Position numbers and translations under genes: made by a program
In this document: positions 23,003-36,011 of the stretch, piece by piece
How the letters are laid out: every line of letters begins with the position of its first letter
Position numbering within the stretch: the first letter of the stretch is position 1
Notes under the pieces: model-generated
Told to the model about the DNA's origin: nothing
The model's database searches: none
The model's input: the letters and a program-made list of their open reading frames with translations, nothing else
DNA from: Ciona savignyi
Taxonomy: Eukaryota; Chordata; Ascidiacea; Phlebobranchia; Cionidae
Assembly: GCA_000149265.1 (NCBI GenBank)
Contig: CH000880.1
Span: 1 to 64,000 of the forward strand
DNA length: 64,000 nucleotides
Direction of reading: 5' to 3'

Positions 23003-25694
23003 CTATCTCATTAAACTTCGCCGCAATTTCATCCAGAACGCGGGTCGGTCGGCGACCTCTAGCGGCCATATCAACCAGCGATTCTTCCGTACTCCCAACA
23101 CCGGGAGGCGCTCTACGTCCACCCAGTCTTCCCCGCGTCGCTTCAGGTAAACGACGACCAGCGATTCGGCCGACCGCTCGCCGCTCCGCCACATCTCCGA
23201 CACCATGGAGAGTTCCAAGCGCGTCCAGCTGCACCTCGCGTATCCCGCAGACAGAATCACCAGCGTGCGCTCGGCGGATCGTATGCCGGAAGCCGCCGAC
23301 GCCGTTTTCGGGCGCCCGGGTCGGAAGTCTCGCGACGGAAAGCAGAGTTTCATGGGTTCTAGTTCGTACGGGGGGTTTTCGATGGCGCTCAACAAATGCC
23401 GAACCACCCACGCTTCGTCGTTCGAATCGGGAACGCACGAGATGTAAGCGTTGTATTCGTTGCCGCCGAACGCGTCTGCGGGAACCTTGCGGCGATACGA
23501 GATCTTCGCTTTCACCATTTCGTACCAGAACAAAGCTTGGAACCTGCTGGAATACGCGAACGCCACGCAACAAACAACGAGCAAGACGGAAGCGAACGCG
23601 ATTCCGGTCACGACGGTGCTTTTCATCCAACATTGCTTCCCAGCGTCCCATCGAAGCATTTCCAAATAAGCGTGGCTGCTTTGCTGGAAACAAGTGGCGT
23701 TCTCGAACAATATACGACGTCTATGTCGCGCAGTGGTATACGTGTTTTCTATGATCCACTGCTGCAGGGGAACGATGTCGCAGTCGCAGAGGAAACGGTT
23801 GTTTTGGACGTCGAGCGAACGGAGATGTGCGAGGAAGGCAAAGGCTGCTGGCTCCATCTGACTTATTCGGTTTCCTCGCAAGTTTATGACTTCCAGCATC
23901 GGATTATGACGGAACAAGGACCCTGGGATCATAGAAATCTTATTCCACGACAAATCGATAACCTTCATGTGCGTCGAACCGTTAAAAGCCGACGACGAAA
24001 TTTGTCGAATGTTACATTTCGATAAAAAGAGAAACTTGACTTTTAAACCTGAAAACATTCCCGCGTTTAAACTGCGCTGTATCCCGTCCACTTGGTTGAA
24101 CGCGACGTGAGTCAGATTGCGGTTGTTTCGGAAAGCTTTAACCGGGAACGGTGAGTGCAGGACACGGTTGCCGCTGTAGTCGACGTATTCCAGATGGATC
24201 AAGTGTCGGAGCCAGTCCGTCGGAAATGCAGCGATCCGGTTGTAACTTAAATCTAAGGTGCGCAGAGTTATATTTGTCAGCAAGGCCGACTTCCCTTTTC
24301 GAGGTCCTGAATCTTACAACGGGAAACGTTGATGCCTTCCAACGCCGTATCGATTTCCCCCGACCGGAAACTCGTGAACCAGTTGCCAGCCAAGTCCACG
24401 TATCGAGCCTGGTTGTAGAGCGATGCTTGCTCGGTGGTGGCTGTTATGTAGAAGCTCAGCGTGTCGTCGAATATCTTGTTCCAAGCCAAGCTGATGCGAT
24501 CGACGGTTCGCGGGGTCGAAGAGCGAAGCAGGAACGGAACGCGTTGAAGGTTGTTGTTCGACAAATCGATTTCGCGCAGAGACGGGACGTCAGAGAAAGC
24601 GGCAGAGTGCACGCTCGCCAACTTGTTGTGGGAAAGGTCTATGCGTCGCAGCCCTGCAACGTCGGAGAACGTATAACCCCCCACCGTATTGATGGTGGTG
24701 TAGCGGATCCGAATCCTCCGTACCGTGGTCGAAAGGTCAGCGCACTGCAAACCGGAGAAAACCGTTCCGTCGAGCGCATGGGGCATCGGGCGGTTCGACC
24801 TCAAGCCGAATCGGACGTCAATCGAGTCGATGGTCGAGCATTGAAACGCTTCCATGGACCTTGGTAGAGTGAGGTACGGATAATCCGACAAGTACAGCGT
24901 CCCGATCTTGTAACACGCGAATAACCGTTTACTCAGTGCAACACGGTTGGTTTGGCTCAAGTCTATGATTTCATAAAACGCCGCGTTAGAACAACGTGCA
25001 CCGCCCCGTCCGCCTTTTATGTTCGAATCGTGCAAACCGACCAAGTACAAACGTTTCAACGCAGGCGGCTTGTTTCGCTTGGAAAAGTGGTCGTCGAAGA
25101 CGAAATCGTGCAAAGGATTCGCGCTCAAATCGAGCGATTCCAGTCGCGGCAAACCCCCGATCGACTGCTGGGGGACTTCGACTAACGAGTTCGCCGACAA
25201 GTTTAAAACTTTCAGCTTCGCCAGTCCCCGGAAAACCCATCGAAATAAGATATCGATGTTGTTCAATTGAAGATGGAGGCGTTCCAGCGCGACGAAACAA
25301 CCGAACGAATCGTTGTGAATGCTGGATATCAGGTTGTTGCTCAAATCCAGAGTGCGAGTCGCTTTGAAAGCTCCACAAGACGATCTGAACGATTCGACGC
25401 CGACAGTCGTCACGCTGTTGCCCGTCATGTCCAGCACGCCGACCGTAGGCAACCTTCCACGGGGTAGATCTGGCATCCGGAGAATCGAACAGTTGACGTA
25501 ATACCGACGAGGTACGAATCGCCCTGATGTCACCTTGATTGTGCAGTTTGACGCTGCCCATGTTATCGACGCCGCGATTCTCACCGTGGAAAATACGATA
25601 CAACTCGCGATAATCGTCCTTTCTAACCTCATGCTGCCGCTCATATTGTTATTCGTTATGAGCCGAGGAAGCAGACTTACCGTGCCGCCCACAT
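23003..25694 (-). CDS. Toll-like receptor, array copy 5 (best preserved, one frame break)
   Basis: The best copy for judging the protein: start ATG 25694, ATG AGG at 25634, stop TAG at 23003. The frame is open from the start to about 24283 (signal peptide, LRR-NT-like Cys pair, most LRRs) and from there to the stop (last LRRs, LRR-CT, membrane span, TIR). The only break is one missing base near 24283, where CAAGGCCGAC stands for CAAGGGCAGAC in the other copies. Total about 880 codons. The TIR carries YNAYIS, LCFPSRDFRPG and AFWMKL. Ligand and signalling partner cannot be inferred; TLRs usually signal through MyD88-type adaptors. Confidence 0.9.
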
Positions 25695-27285
25695 CCGCTA
25701 TGCAGCGCTGTTCTTCACTGGTCGGGATTTACGCTGCTGTAACGAACGAACGAAAGGCCGTGTGGCCGAATGGTTGCCGCGACCGATACACATTTACCGT
25801 CTCTTATACAAAAACATGAATATCCTATCGTTGGCGAATATAGAAGAAATGGGGCGAAGTTTGAGCATTGAATGGTTTCGTTTGAAATAAAAACGACACG
25901 TCAAGTCGATTTGTTGGGTACGAGTTCCTGTATGTACGCTGCACCGTTTACCAAGTTTCATCAATCTACTGGAAAAAGATGTCGATTTATGTGTACTTAA
26001 GGTGTGTGGAGTAAAGGCTTTTACGAAATGTTTTACTTCTGTATGTGTATTTTTTTAGGAAACTTATCTCCCGGTCTGACAAAGCACGGCAGTCAAAACA
26101 AACCGCGTTATATTTTCAACGGTTGCAAATAATGCTGGTTCATGTGCACCGATAAGGCAAACACGCTTCATAAAGAATGCGGTGTACTTTTCATGCCCAA
26201 TGCTTTTATTTCTTTATGACGTCACTGACGTTGTACCGTTATGTGTCGCATCGCTTGTGTGAATGTTTTTGAATCAAAAATTGAAGCTTTAATCCACGAC
26301 CTAAACCCACGGACTTCCAACGTTTCGCTTAAACCTTTCTTTTTTCCGACAAAAATGAGAAAAGTGCACGTTCGACAGCTTTATTTCACTAACGAGCTCT
26401 GCTCGATTCCAAAAAAAAGCACAAAAGCACAGCTTCAAAAGAAACACCGTCGCCGAACTTGGGCCTGGGCAACACGAAAAGGAGGGAAAGAGGGAAGGAG
26501 GGAAACTGCTCACTAAAATCACGGAAACAAATTTAAACGCTCCCCTGAACACTAATATCGACCCCAGAACTAACCCTAACTCCAACCCCATGTTTAAAAC
26601 CAACTCTAATGTCATAATCTTCATATTAATGTGCGGTTTCCCTCCTTCCCTCCATTTAGGTTTCCCCCTTGGGCAACTCTCTTCTCGTCGACCGCGCGTA
26701 AAAAAACGGCGCCTCCCTGATTGTGACTCGGCAAAACAGCATTTCAAACAGCATGACTCATCGAGGGTACCACTCGTCACGTCCGGCCGGCGCCCACCAT
26801 AGAGATCCATTAATCGCTTATAATCTAAGGGACTGGCGAACGATCACAAAATGGCCGCGTTCTTCAAGAGATGGTGTGCTTCTATTCACGCGGGACAAAA
26901 CAAAGACATTTTAAGTTCAGTCAAAAAGAATAAAACAAGACCGTTCTGGTGTGTGGACGGCGTTTGTTTTACTAAATTTCGGTTTTAAACTTTAAAAATC
27001 CGAATTGCTGGCGCCAGGAGAATGTTTACAAGCGATTCAAGTCGTAACAATGCACGTTGTTACGCGCGTTGCGCAATGCCTGCCTCGGGTGAGGTTCGGG
27101 AGTTTGCTCGAGTGACTGCTGCTGGTCGTGAGGTTTTCGGCAGCTGATTCGACTCGCGCCGTGTTTTTGTGCGTTTTTAACAGCGATTTCCGGTGTGTGT
27201 GGCGAAGCTCACAACTTACAAGTGGTCCACCGCGTAAAACATTTAAAAAAAGACTATAGCGCCACCGTTCGGCCACACGACCCTT
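25695..27285. other. TLR inter-gene spacer 5
   Basis: Subgroup B version of the spacer: CRE palindrome at 26217-26224 and the foldback element around 26480-26676. No gene seen. Confidence 0.6.
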
Positions 27286-29970
27286 CTATCTCCTTAAACT
27301 TCGCCGCAATTTCATCCAGAACGCGGGTCGGTCGGCGACCTCTAGCGGCCATATCAACCAGCGATTCTTCCGTACTCCCAACACCGGGAGGCGCTCTACA
27401 TCAACCCAGTCTTCCCCGCGTCGCTTCAGGTAAACGACGACCAGCGATTCGGCCGATCGCTCGCCGCTCCGACACCATGGAGAGTTCCAAGCGCGTCCAG
27501 CTGCACCTCGCGTATCCCGCAGACAGAATCACAAGCGTGCGCTCGGCGGATCGTATGCCGGAAGCCGCCGACGCCGTTTTCGGGCGCCCGGGTCGGAAGT
27601 CTCGCGACGGAAAGCAGAGTTTCATCGGTTCCAGTTCGTACGGGGGGTTTTCGATGGCGCTCAACAAACGCACGAACCACCCACGCTTCGTCGTTCGAAT
27701 CGGGAACGCACGAGATGTAAGCGTTGTATTCGTTGCCGCCGAACGCGTCTGCGGGAACCTTGCGACGATACGAGATCTTCGCTTTCACCATTTCGTACCA
27801 GAACAAAGCTTGGAACCTGCTGGAATACGCGAACGCCACGCAACAAACAGCGAGCAAGAGGGAAGCGAACACGATTCCGGTCACGACGGTGCTTTTCATA
27901 CAACATTGCTTCCCAGCGTCCCATCGAAGCATTTCCAAATAAGCGTGGCGTGCTTTGCTGGAAACAAGTGGCGTTCTCGAACAGTATACGACGTCTATGT
28001 CGGGCAGTGGTATACGTGTTTTCTATGATCCACTGCTGCAGGGGAACGATGTCGCAGTCGCAGAGGAAACGGTTGTTTTGGACGTCGAGCGAACGGAGAT
28101 GTGCGAGGAAGGCAAAGGCTGCTGGCTCCATCTGACTTATTCGGTTTCCTCGCAAGTTTATCACTTCCAGCATCGGATTATGACGGAACAAGGACCCTGG
28201 GATCATAGAAATCTTATTCCACGACAAATCGATAACCTTCATGTGCGTCGAACCGTTAAAAGCCGACGACGAAATTTGTCGAATGTTACATTTCGATAAA
28301 AATAGAAACTTGACTTTTAAACCTGAAAACATTCCCGCGTTTAAACCGCGCTGTATCCCGTCTACTTGGTTGAAAGCGACGTGAGTCAGATTGTGGTTGT
28401 TTCGGAAAGCTTTAACCGGGAACGGTGAGTGCAGGACACGGTTGCCGCTGTAGTCGACGTATTCCAGATGGGTCAAGTGTCGGAGCCAGTCCGTCGGAAA
28501 TGCAGCGATCCGGTTGTGAACTTAAATCTAAGGTGCGCAGAGTTATATTTGTCAGCAAGGGCAGACTTCCCTTTTCGAGGTCCTGAATCTTACAATGGGA
28601 AACGTTAATGCCTTCCAACGCCGTATCGATTTCCCCCGACCGGAAACTCGTGAACCAGTTGCCAGCCAAGTCCACGTACCGAGCCTGGTTGTAGAGCGAT
28701 ACTTGCTCGGTGGTGGCTGTTATGTCGAAGCTCAGCGTGTCGTCTAATATCTTGTTCCAAGCCAAGCTGATGCGATCGACGGTTCGCGGGGTCGAAGAGC
28801 GAAGCAGGAACGGAACGCGTTGAAGGTTGTTGTTCGACAAATCGATTTCGCGCAGAGACGGAACGTCAGAGAAAGCGGCAGAGTGCACGCTCGCCAACTT
28901 GTTGTGGGAAAGATCTATGCGTCGCAGCCCTGCAACGTTGGAGAACGTATAATCCCCCACCGTCTTGATGGTGGTGTAGCGGATCCGAATCCCCCGTACC
29001 GTGGTCGAAAGGTTAGCGCACTGCAAACCGGAGAAAACCGTTCCGTCGAGCGCATGGGGCATCGGGCGGTTCGACCTCAAGCCGAATCGGATGTCAATCG
29101 AGTCGATGGTCGAGCATTGAAACGCTTCCATGGACCTTGGTAGAGTGAGGTACGGATAATCCGACAAGTACAGCGTCCCGATCTTGTAACACGCGAATAA
29201 ACGTTTACTCAGTGCAACACGGTTGGTTTGGCTCAAGTCTATGATTTCGTAAAACGCCACGTTAGAACAACGTGCACAACCCCGTCCGCCTTTTATGTTC
29301 GAATCGTGCAAACCGACCAAGTACAAACGTTTCAACGCAGGCGGCTTGTTTCGCTTGGAAAAGTGGTCGTCGAAGACGAAATCGTGCAAAGGATTCGCGC
29401 TCAAATCAAGCGATTCCAGTCGCGGCAAACCCCCGATCGACTGCTGGGGGACTTGGACTAACGAGTTCGCCGACAAGTTTAAAACTTTCAGCTTCGCCAG
29501 TCCCCGGAAAACCCATCGAAATAAGATATCGATGTTGTTCAATTGAAGATGGAGGCGTTCCAGCGCGACGAAACAACCGAACGAATCGTTGTGAATGCTG
29601 GATATCAGGTTGTTGCTCAAATCCAGAGTGCGAGTCACTTTGAAAGCTCCACAAGACGATCTGAACGATTCGACGCCGACAGTCGTCACGCTGTTGCCCG
29701 TCATGTCCAACACGCCGACCGTAGGCAACCGTCCACGGGGTAGATCTGGCATCCGGAGGTTCGAACAGTTGACGTAATACCGACGAGGTACGAATCGCCC
29801 TGATGTCACCTTGATCGTGCAGTTTGACGCTGCCCATGTTATTGACGCCGCGATTCTCACCGTGGAAAATACGACACAACTCGCGATAATCCTTCTTTCT
29901 AACCTCATGCTGCCGCTCATATTGTTATTCGTTATGAGCCGAGGAAGCAGACTTACCGTGCCGCCCACAT
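27286..29970 (-). CDS. Toll-like receptor, array copy 6 (a few frame breaks)
   Basis: Start ATG 29970, ATG AGG at 29908, stop TAG at 27286. The frame is open through most of the ectodomain to about 28517, where an extra base sits (GGTTGTGAACTT for GGTTGTAACTT). Others lie near 27950 and 27665, and there is a 9-bp in-frame loss near 27465 in the TIR domain. It differs from copy 5 by scattered substitutions, many of them synonymous, so it is an older duplicate than those of the left group. LRR-CT, membrane span and TIR motifs are present. Confidence 0.87.
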
Positions 29971-31566
29971 CCGCTATGCAGCGCTGTTCTTCACTGGTCG
30001 GGATTTACGCTGCTGTAACGAACGAACGAAAGGTCGTGTGGCCGAATGGTTGCCGCGACCGATACATATATACCGTCTCTTATACAAAAACATGAATATC
30101 CTATCGTTGGCGAATATAGAAGAAACGGGGCGAAGTTTGAGCATTGAATGGTTTCGTTTGAAATAAAAACGACACGTCAAGTTGATTTGTTGGTTACGAG
30201 TTCCTGTATGTACACTGCACCGTTTAACAAGTTTCATCAATCTACTGGAAAAAGATGTCGATTTATGTGTACTTAAGGTGTGTGGAGTAAAGGCTTTTAC
30301 GAAATGTTTTACTTCTGTATGTGTATTTTATTAGGAAACTTATCTCCCGGTCTGACAAAGCACGGCAGTCAAAACAAACCGCGTTATATTTTCAACGGTT
30401 GCAAATAATGCTGGTTTTGGTCTTCATGTGCACCGACAAGGCAAACACGCTTCATAAAGAATGCGGTGTACTTTTCATGCCCAATGCTTTTATTTCTTTA
30501 TGACGTCACTGACGTTGTAACACAATGTGTCGCATCGCTTGTGTGAATGTTTTTTGAATCAAACATTGAAGCTTTAATCCACGACCTAAACCCACGGCCT
30601 TCCGACGTTTCGCTTAAACCTTTCCTTTTCCCGACAAAAAACGAGAAAAGTGCACGTTCGACAGCTTTATTTCATTAACGAACTCTGCTCGATTCCAAAA
30701 AAGCACAGCTTCAAAAGAAACACCGGCGCCGAACTTGGTCCTGGGCAACACTAAAAGGAGGGAAAGAGGGAAGAAGGGAAACTGCTCACTAAAATCACGG
30801 AAACAAATTGAAACCCTCCCCTGAACACTAATGTCGACCCCAGAACTAGCCCTAACTCCAACCCCATGTTTAAAACTAATTCTAATGTCATAATCTTTAT
30901 ATTAATGTGCGGTTTCCCTCCTTCCCTCCATTTAGGTTTCCCCCTTGGGCAACTCTCTTCTCGTCGACCGCGCGTAAAAAAACGGCGCCTCCCTGATTGT
31001 GACTCTGCAAAACAGCATTTCAAACAGCATGACTCACGGACATGGGTACCACTCGTCACGTCCGGCCGGCGCCCACCATAGAGATCCATTGATCGCTTAT
31101 AATTTCGGGGGCTGGCGAACGATCACAAAATGGCCGCCTTCTTCAAGAGATGGTGTGCTTCTATTCACGCGGGAAAAACAAAGACATTTTAAGTTCAATT
31201 AAAAAGCATAAAACAAGACCATTCTGGTGTGTGTACGGCGTTTGTTTTACTAAATTTCGGTTTTAAACTTTAAAAATCCGAATTGCTGGCGCCAGGAGAA
31301 CGTTTACAAGCGATTCAAGTCGTAACAATGCACGTTGTTACGCGTGTTGCGCAATGTCTGCCTCGGGTGAGGTCCGGGAGTTTGCTCGAGTGACTGCTGC
31401 TGCTGGTCGTGAGGTTTCCGGCAGCTGATTCGACTCGCGCCGTGTTTTTGTGCGTTTTTAACAGCGATTTCCGGTGTGTGTGGCGAAGCTCACAACTTAC
31501 AAGTGGTCCACCGCGTAAAACATTTAAAAAAACACTATAGCGCCACCGTTCGGCCACACGACCCGT
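29971..31566. other. TLR inter-gene spacer 6
   Basis: Subgroup B spacer: CRE palindrome at 30501-30508 and the foldback element near 30750-30950. No gene seen. Confidence 0.6.
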
Positions 31567-33794
31567 CTATCTCATTAAACTTCGCCGCAATTTCATCCAG
31601 AACGCGGGTCGGTCGGCGACCTCTAGCGGCCATATCAACCAGCGATTCTTCCGTACTCCCAACACCGGGAGGCGCTCTACGTCCACCCAGTCTTCCCCGC
31701 GTCGCTTCAGGTAAACGACGACCAGCGATTCGGCCGATCGCTCGCCGCTCCGCCACATCTCCGACACCATGGAGAGTTCCAAGCGCGTCCAGCTGCACCT
31801 CGCGTATCCCGCAGACAGAATCACAAGCGTGCGCTCGGCGGATCGTATGCCGGAAGCCGCCGACGCCGTTTTCGGGCGCCCGGGTCGGAAGTCTCGCGAC
31901 GGAAAGCAGAGTTTCATCGGTTCTAGTTCGTACGGGGGGTTTTCGATGGCGCTCAACAAATGCCGAACCACCCACGCTTCGTCGTTCGAATCGGGAACGC
32001 ACGAGATGTAAGCGTTGTATTCGTTGCCGCCGAACGCGCCTGCGGGAACCTTGCGACGATACGAGATCTTCGCTTTCGCCATTTCGTACCAGAACAAAGC
32101 TTGGAACCTGCTGGAATACGCGAACGCCACGCAACAAACAACGAGCAAGACGGAAGCGAACGCGATTCCGGTCACGACGGTGCTTTTCATCCAACATTGC
32201 TTCCCGGCGTCCCATCGAAGCATTTCCAAATAAGCGTGGCTGCTTTGCTGGAAACAAGTCGCGTTCTCGAACGATACACGACGTCTATGTCGCACGGTGG
32301 TGTACGTGTTTTCTATGATCCACTGCTGCAGGGGAACGATGTCGCAGTCGCAGAGGAAACGGTTGTTTTGGACGTCGAGCGAACGGAGATGTGCGAGGAA
32401 GGCAAAGGCTGCTGGCTCCATCTGACTTATTCGGTTTCCTCGCAAGTTTATCACTTCCAGCATCGGATTGTGACGGAACAAGGACCCTGGGATCATAGAA
32501 ATCTTATTCCACGACAAATCGATAACCTTCATGTGCGTCGAACCGTTAAAAGCCGACGACGAAATTTGTCGAATGTTACATTTCGATAAAAATAGAAACT
32601 TGACTTTTAAACCTGAAAACATTCCCGCGTTTAAACCGCGCTCTATCCCGTCCACTTGGTTGAACGCGACGTGAGTCAGATTGTGGTTGTTTCGGAAAGC
32701 TTTAACCGGGAACGGTGAGTGCAGGACACGGTTGCCGCTATGCGTCGCAGCCCTGTAATGTCGGAGAACGTATAACCCCCCACCGTGTTGATGGTGGTGT
32801 AGCGGATCCGAATCCCCCGTACCGTGGTCGAAAGGTTAGCGCACTGCAAACCGGAGAAAACCGTTCCGTCGAGCGCATAGGGCATCGGGCGGTTCGACCT
32901 CAAGCCGAATCGGACGTCAATCGAGTCGACGGTCGAGCATTGAAACGCTTCCATGGACCTTGGTAGAGTGAGGTACGGATAATCCGACAAGTACAGCGTC
33001 CCGATCTTGTAACACGCGAACAAACGTTTACTCAGTGCAACACGGTTGGTTTGGCTCAAGTCTATGATTTCATAAAACGCCACGTCAGAACAACGTGCAC
33101 CGCCCCGTCCGCCTTTTATGTTCGAATCGTGCAAACCGACCAAGTACAAACGTTTCAACGCAGGCGGCTTGTTTCGCTTGGAAAAAGTGGTCGTCGAAGA
33201 CGAAATCGTGCAAAGGATTCGCGCTCAAATCGAGCGATTCCAGTCGCGGCAAACCCCCGATCGACTGCTGGGGGACTTCGACTAACGAGTTCGCCGACAA
33301 GTTTAAAACTTTCAGCTTCGCCAGTCCCCGGAAAACCCATCGAAATAAGATATCGATGTTGTTCAGTTGAAGATGGAGGCGTTCCAGCGCGACGAAACAA
33401 CCGAACGAATCGTTGTGAATGCTGGATATCAGGTTGTTGCTCAGATCCAGAGTGCGAGTCGCTTTGAACGCTGCACAAGACGATCTGAACGATTCGACGC
33501 CGACAGTCGTCACGCTGTTGCCCGTCATGTCCAGCACGCCGACCACAGGCAACCGTCCACGGGGTAGATCTGGCATCCGGAGGTTCGAACAGTTGACGTA
33601 ATACCGACGAGGTACGAATCGCCCTGATGTCACCTTGATTGTGCAGTTTGACGCTGCCCATGTTATCGACGCCGCAATTCTCACCATGGAAAATACGATA
33701 CAACTCGCGATAATCATTCTTTCTAACCTCATGCTGCCGCTCATATTGTTATTCGTTATGAGCCGAGGAAGCAGACTTACCGTTCCGCCCACAT
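31567..33794 (-). pseudogene. Toll-like receptor, array copy 7 with internal deletion
   Basis: Start ATG 33794, stop TAG 31567. At about 32740 the sequence jumps: GGTTGCCGCT is followed at once by ATGCGTCGCAGCCC, so about 467 bp present in copy 6 (28450-28916) are missing. That removes about six LRRs and, as 467 is not a multiple of three, shifts the frame. A further extra A lies near 33185. The signal peptide and N-terminal LRRs are intact, and the whole tail from LRR-CT to TIR (32655-31567) is open. Probably a pseudogene; alternatively a truncated receptor if splicing bypasses the junction. Confidence 0.75.
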
Positions 33795-33854
33795 CCGCTA
33801 TGCAGCGCTGTTCTTCACCGGTCGGGATTTACGCTGCTGTAATGAACGAATGAA

Positions 33855-33975
33855 AGGCCGTGTGGCCGAATGGTTAAAGCCACCGATTTGTGTATCGTCT
33901 ATTATACAAAAACGGTCATATTGTCCGACCCCATCATGGGTTCAAAACTTGAATCGGATAAAGAAAATAAAAAAA
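33855..33975 (+). mobile_element. SINE family 2 copy at right border of the TLR array
   Basis: GGCCGTGTGGCCGAATGGTT starts a tRNA-like head, and CATGGGTTCAAAACTTG is the B-box region, followed by an A-rich tail. Homology to the other units ends inside this element, mirroring the left border. Confidence 0.65.
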
Positions 33976-34885
33976 AGGAGTTAAGATTAAATAAAGCCCC
34001 ATCATTTCGCAGTAATAACCAACTCGATATCATTGGACAATTGTAGTCACTATCCCATGCACGTTGTAGCGCGTGATAATCGTTCGCGGCAGTGCGGTAC
34101 CGGTACATGATGCTTCGAAGAAAAAATCCATGATTACGTTTATTGAATGTTTTGAGGGCTAAAACTAAAATGCGTAATTGTTTTTTGTCTCGATACGTCC
34201 ACCTATTACCACGCGTCTCTATAGTTACCTTCCATAGAATGCGTGAGCTTTTCACTGTGGGCGAAATTCCATGCTTTCCATCCAACTCGTTGTAGCGATT
34301 AAATTAGTTACAACGTCATCTGCAAGTGAAACACAATCGTCCTTTGTCCGTCAGCAGGTAGCTTGAATGTGTATTATTACGTAGTCGATTCAAACTAAGC
34401 AAGCACCTAAAAACCTGTAGAGATGTTTCAAAACTTCGGTTTAAAAAAGAACACGACAAACTCAGTATTTTCGGCAGTTGGTCTCAAGAGAGGGGCCTCG
34501 CAGTCTTTTCTCGGTGCCTACTAGACCAGACGTAGCACAATATAGAACTCGTCACAAAACGCGCAACTCCAGCAATATCAAGACGGTATTCCAACTCCAA
34601 AACTTGTATTCCACTTTTACGTTAGGATATTACTAAAATTTGCGGTTTTTAAATATTTTACACAATAGGCTAACTTATGATATACTTCTATACACATGAC
34701 AAATTAATATTAAAACACATGGCCCAAATCAATTTAACTATGGAAAATACTGCAACCAGTCACCTCAAAAGCTCCCAAATCTTACACGAGGTATAAACAT
34801 TGCGCACAACGATAACAATAGGCATTGTTACGTCTAATGACCTCATTTATAATATTACTCCCCCAGTGTATACGTTGGATTTACT
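33976..34885. other. AT-rich flank, no gene seen
   Basis: A minus-strand open stretch covers 33902-34285 but overlaps the SINE and shows no domain. No exon supported. Confidence 0.4.
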
Positions 34886-35169
34886 NNNNNNNNNNNNNNN
34901 NNNNNNNNNNNNNNNNNNNNNNNNNNNNNNNNNNNNNNNNNNNNNNNNNNNNNNNNNNNNNNNNNNNNNNNNNNNNNNNNNNNNNNNNNNNNNNNNNNNN
35001 NNNNNNNNNNNNNNNNNNNNNNNNNNNNNNNNNNNNNNNNNNNNNNNNNNNNNNNNNNNNNNNNNNNNNNNNNNNNNNNNNNNNNNNNNNNNNNNNNNNN
35101 NNNNNNNNNNNNNNNNNNNNNNNNNNNNNNNNNNNNNNNNNNNNNNNNNNNNNNNNNNNNNNNNNNNNN
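34886..35169. other. Assembly gap (N run)
   Basis: 284 undetermined bases. Confidence 1.
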
Positions 35170-35446
35170 TTTTAGTATAATACTTAAAAATAAAAGATAG
35201 TAATAAATAAATAAATTAATTACTTTTATGTAAGTTTTATCAACACATGGGGGAAACTCTGCACAAAATTGGCGATTGGGAAGTTAGTGTTGCTGCTGGG
35301 ATTGAGATGATTGTTGTGGGCAGGGTTGAATTAGTTTTTCTAAACTGTACACACAGATCAAGACAATTTTGTAGTGTTACTAAAACTTAGGTTTTCTTTT
35401 TCAGCAATCTTGCGTGAGGCACGCACAGACATAGAAAATAATTGCA

Positions 35447-36011
35447 ATGTTCGGTACGTCCAAAACATCTGTGACACCAGAGAATAAAAATCTTAAAGAA
35501 TCAGTCAAAGATTGGTTCACAAACGCAACGAAAAGGTCAGGTATTTGTACATTGTATGTTTAATGGAAAAAGCAAGTGGCATTAACACACAGACAATCGT
35601 CAGATTACCTCGCACCCACTGTTGGGCTACCAGAGATATTGCAGTGTGTTGCATACCTGCCAAATGTTTTTATGATGTTCCTTCAATTTGACAAAACCCA
35701 TTATTCCACAGGGTTCCGGCAATGTCTGATGGGTGCCACCCTCTCCCCTATTTTTGCGTATTCAAGAGACTCCATTTAACACTTTTAGGGGTGATTTCAT
35801 TATTGTGCTGCAATGGAAATGCTGTGAATAAAATTAAGAACTACATGGGAATAACAGTGTTTCCAGTAAATAATTAATAACCTAATTTATATTTTTAATT
35901 TCCAGAAAGCTCTTGATCAACGTTGCATTGTTTGGTGCCGGAGTTTACATCAGTTCCGCGTTCTGCGATCTCACATTTGATGCACCTTTGGCTCCACCAC
36001 CTGGCCAATAA
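35447..36011 (+). CDS. TOMM6: TOM complex subunit TOM6 homolog
   Basis: Two exons, 35447-35535 and 35906-36011 (donor AAAAG/GTCAGG, acceptor TTTCCAG), give a 64-residue protein. Tom6 is a small tail-anchored subunit that stabilises the translocase of the mitochondrial outer membrane. The protein has the family layout: a polar N-terminus with ESVKDWFTNATKR (human counterpart DNVGDWLRGVYRFATDR), one membrane span LLINVALFGAGVYI, and a short tail DAPLAPPPGQ like the human DLMAPQPGV. Human TOMM6 has 74 residues. A strong splice acceptor TTTTTCAG ends at 35404, 42 bases before the ATG, and suits a 5' intron or spliced-leader addition. The stop codon overlaps the start of the next gene (TAATG), suggesting a dicistron. 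A degenerate SINE lies in the intron. Confidence 0.85.
35562..35742 (-). mobile_element. Degenerate SINE family 1 copy in TOMM6 intron
   Basis: Contains family blocks ACACACAGACAATCGTCAGA and GATATTGCAGTGTGTTG, with the head missing. Confidence 0.6.

Noticed and set aside
22846-23754. Long open frames antisense to the TLR copies (up to about 300 codons, also near 10281 and 31476)
   Set aside because: They are mirror images of TLR codons, rich in Arg and Ser, have no domain, and run across the TIR and membrane-span region of the sense gene.
33902-34285. 127-codon minus-strand frame right of the TLR array
   Set aside because: Overlaps a SINE at its end, shows no domain and has no splice partner.
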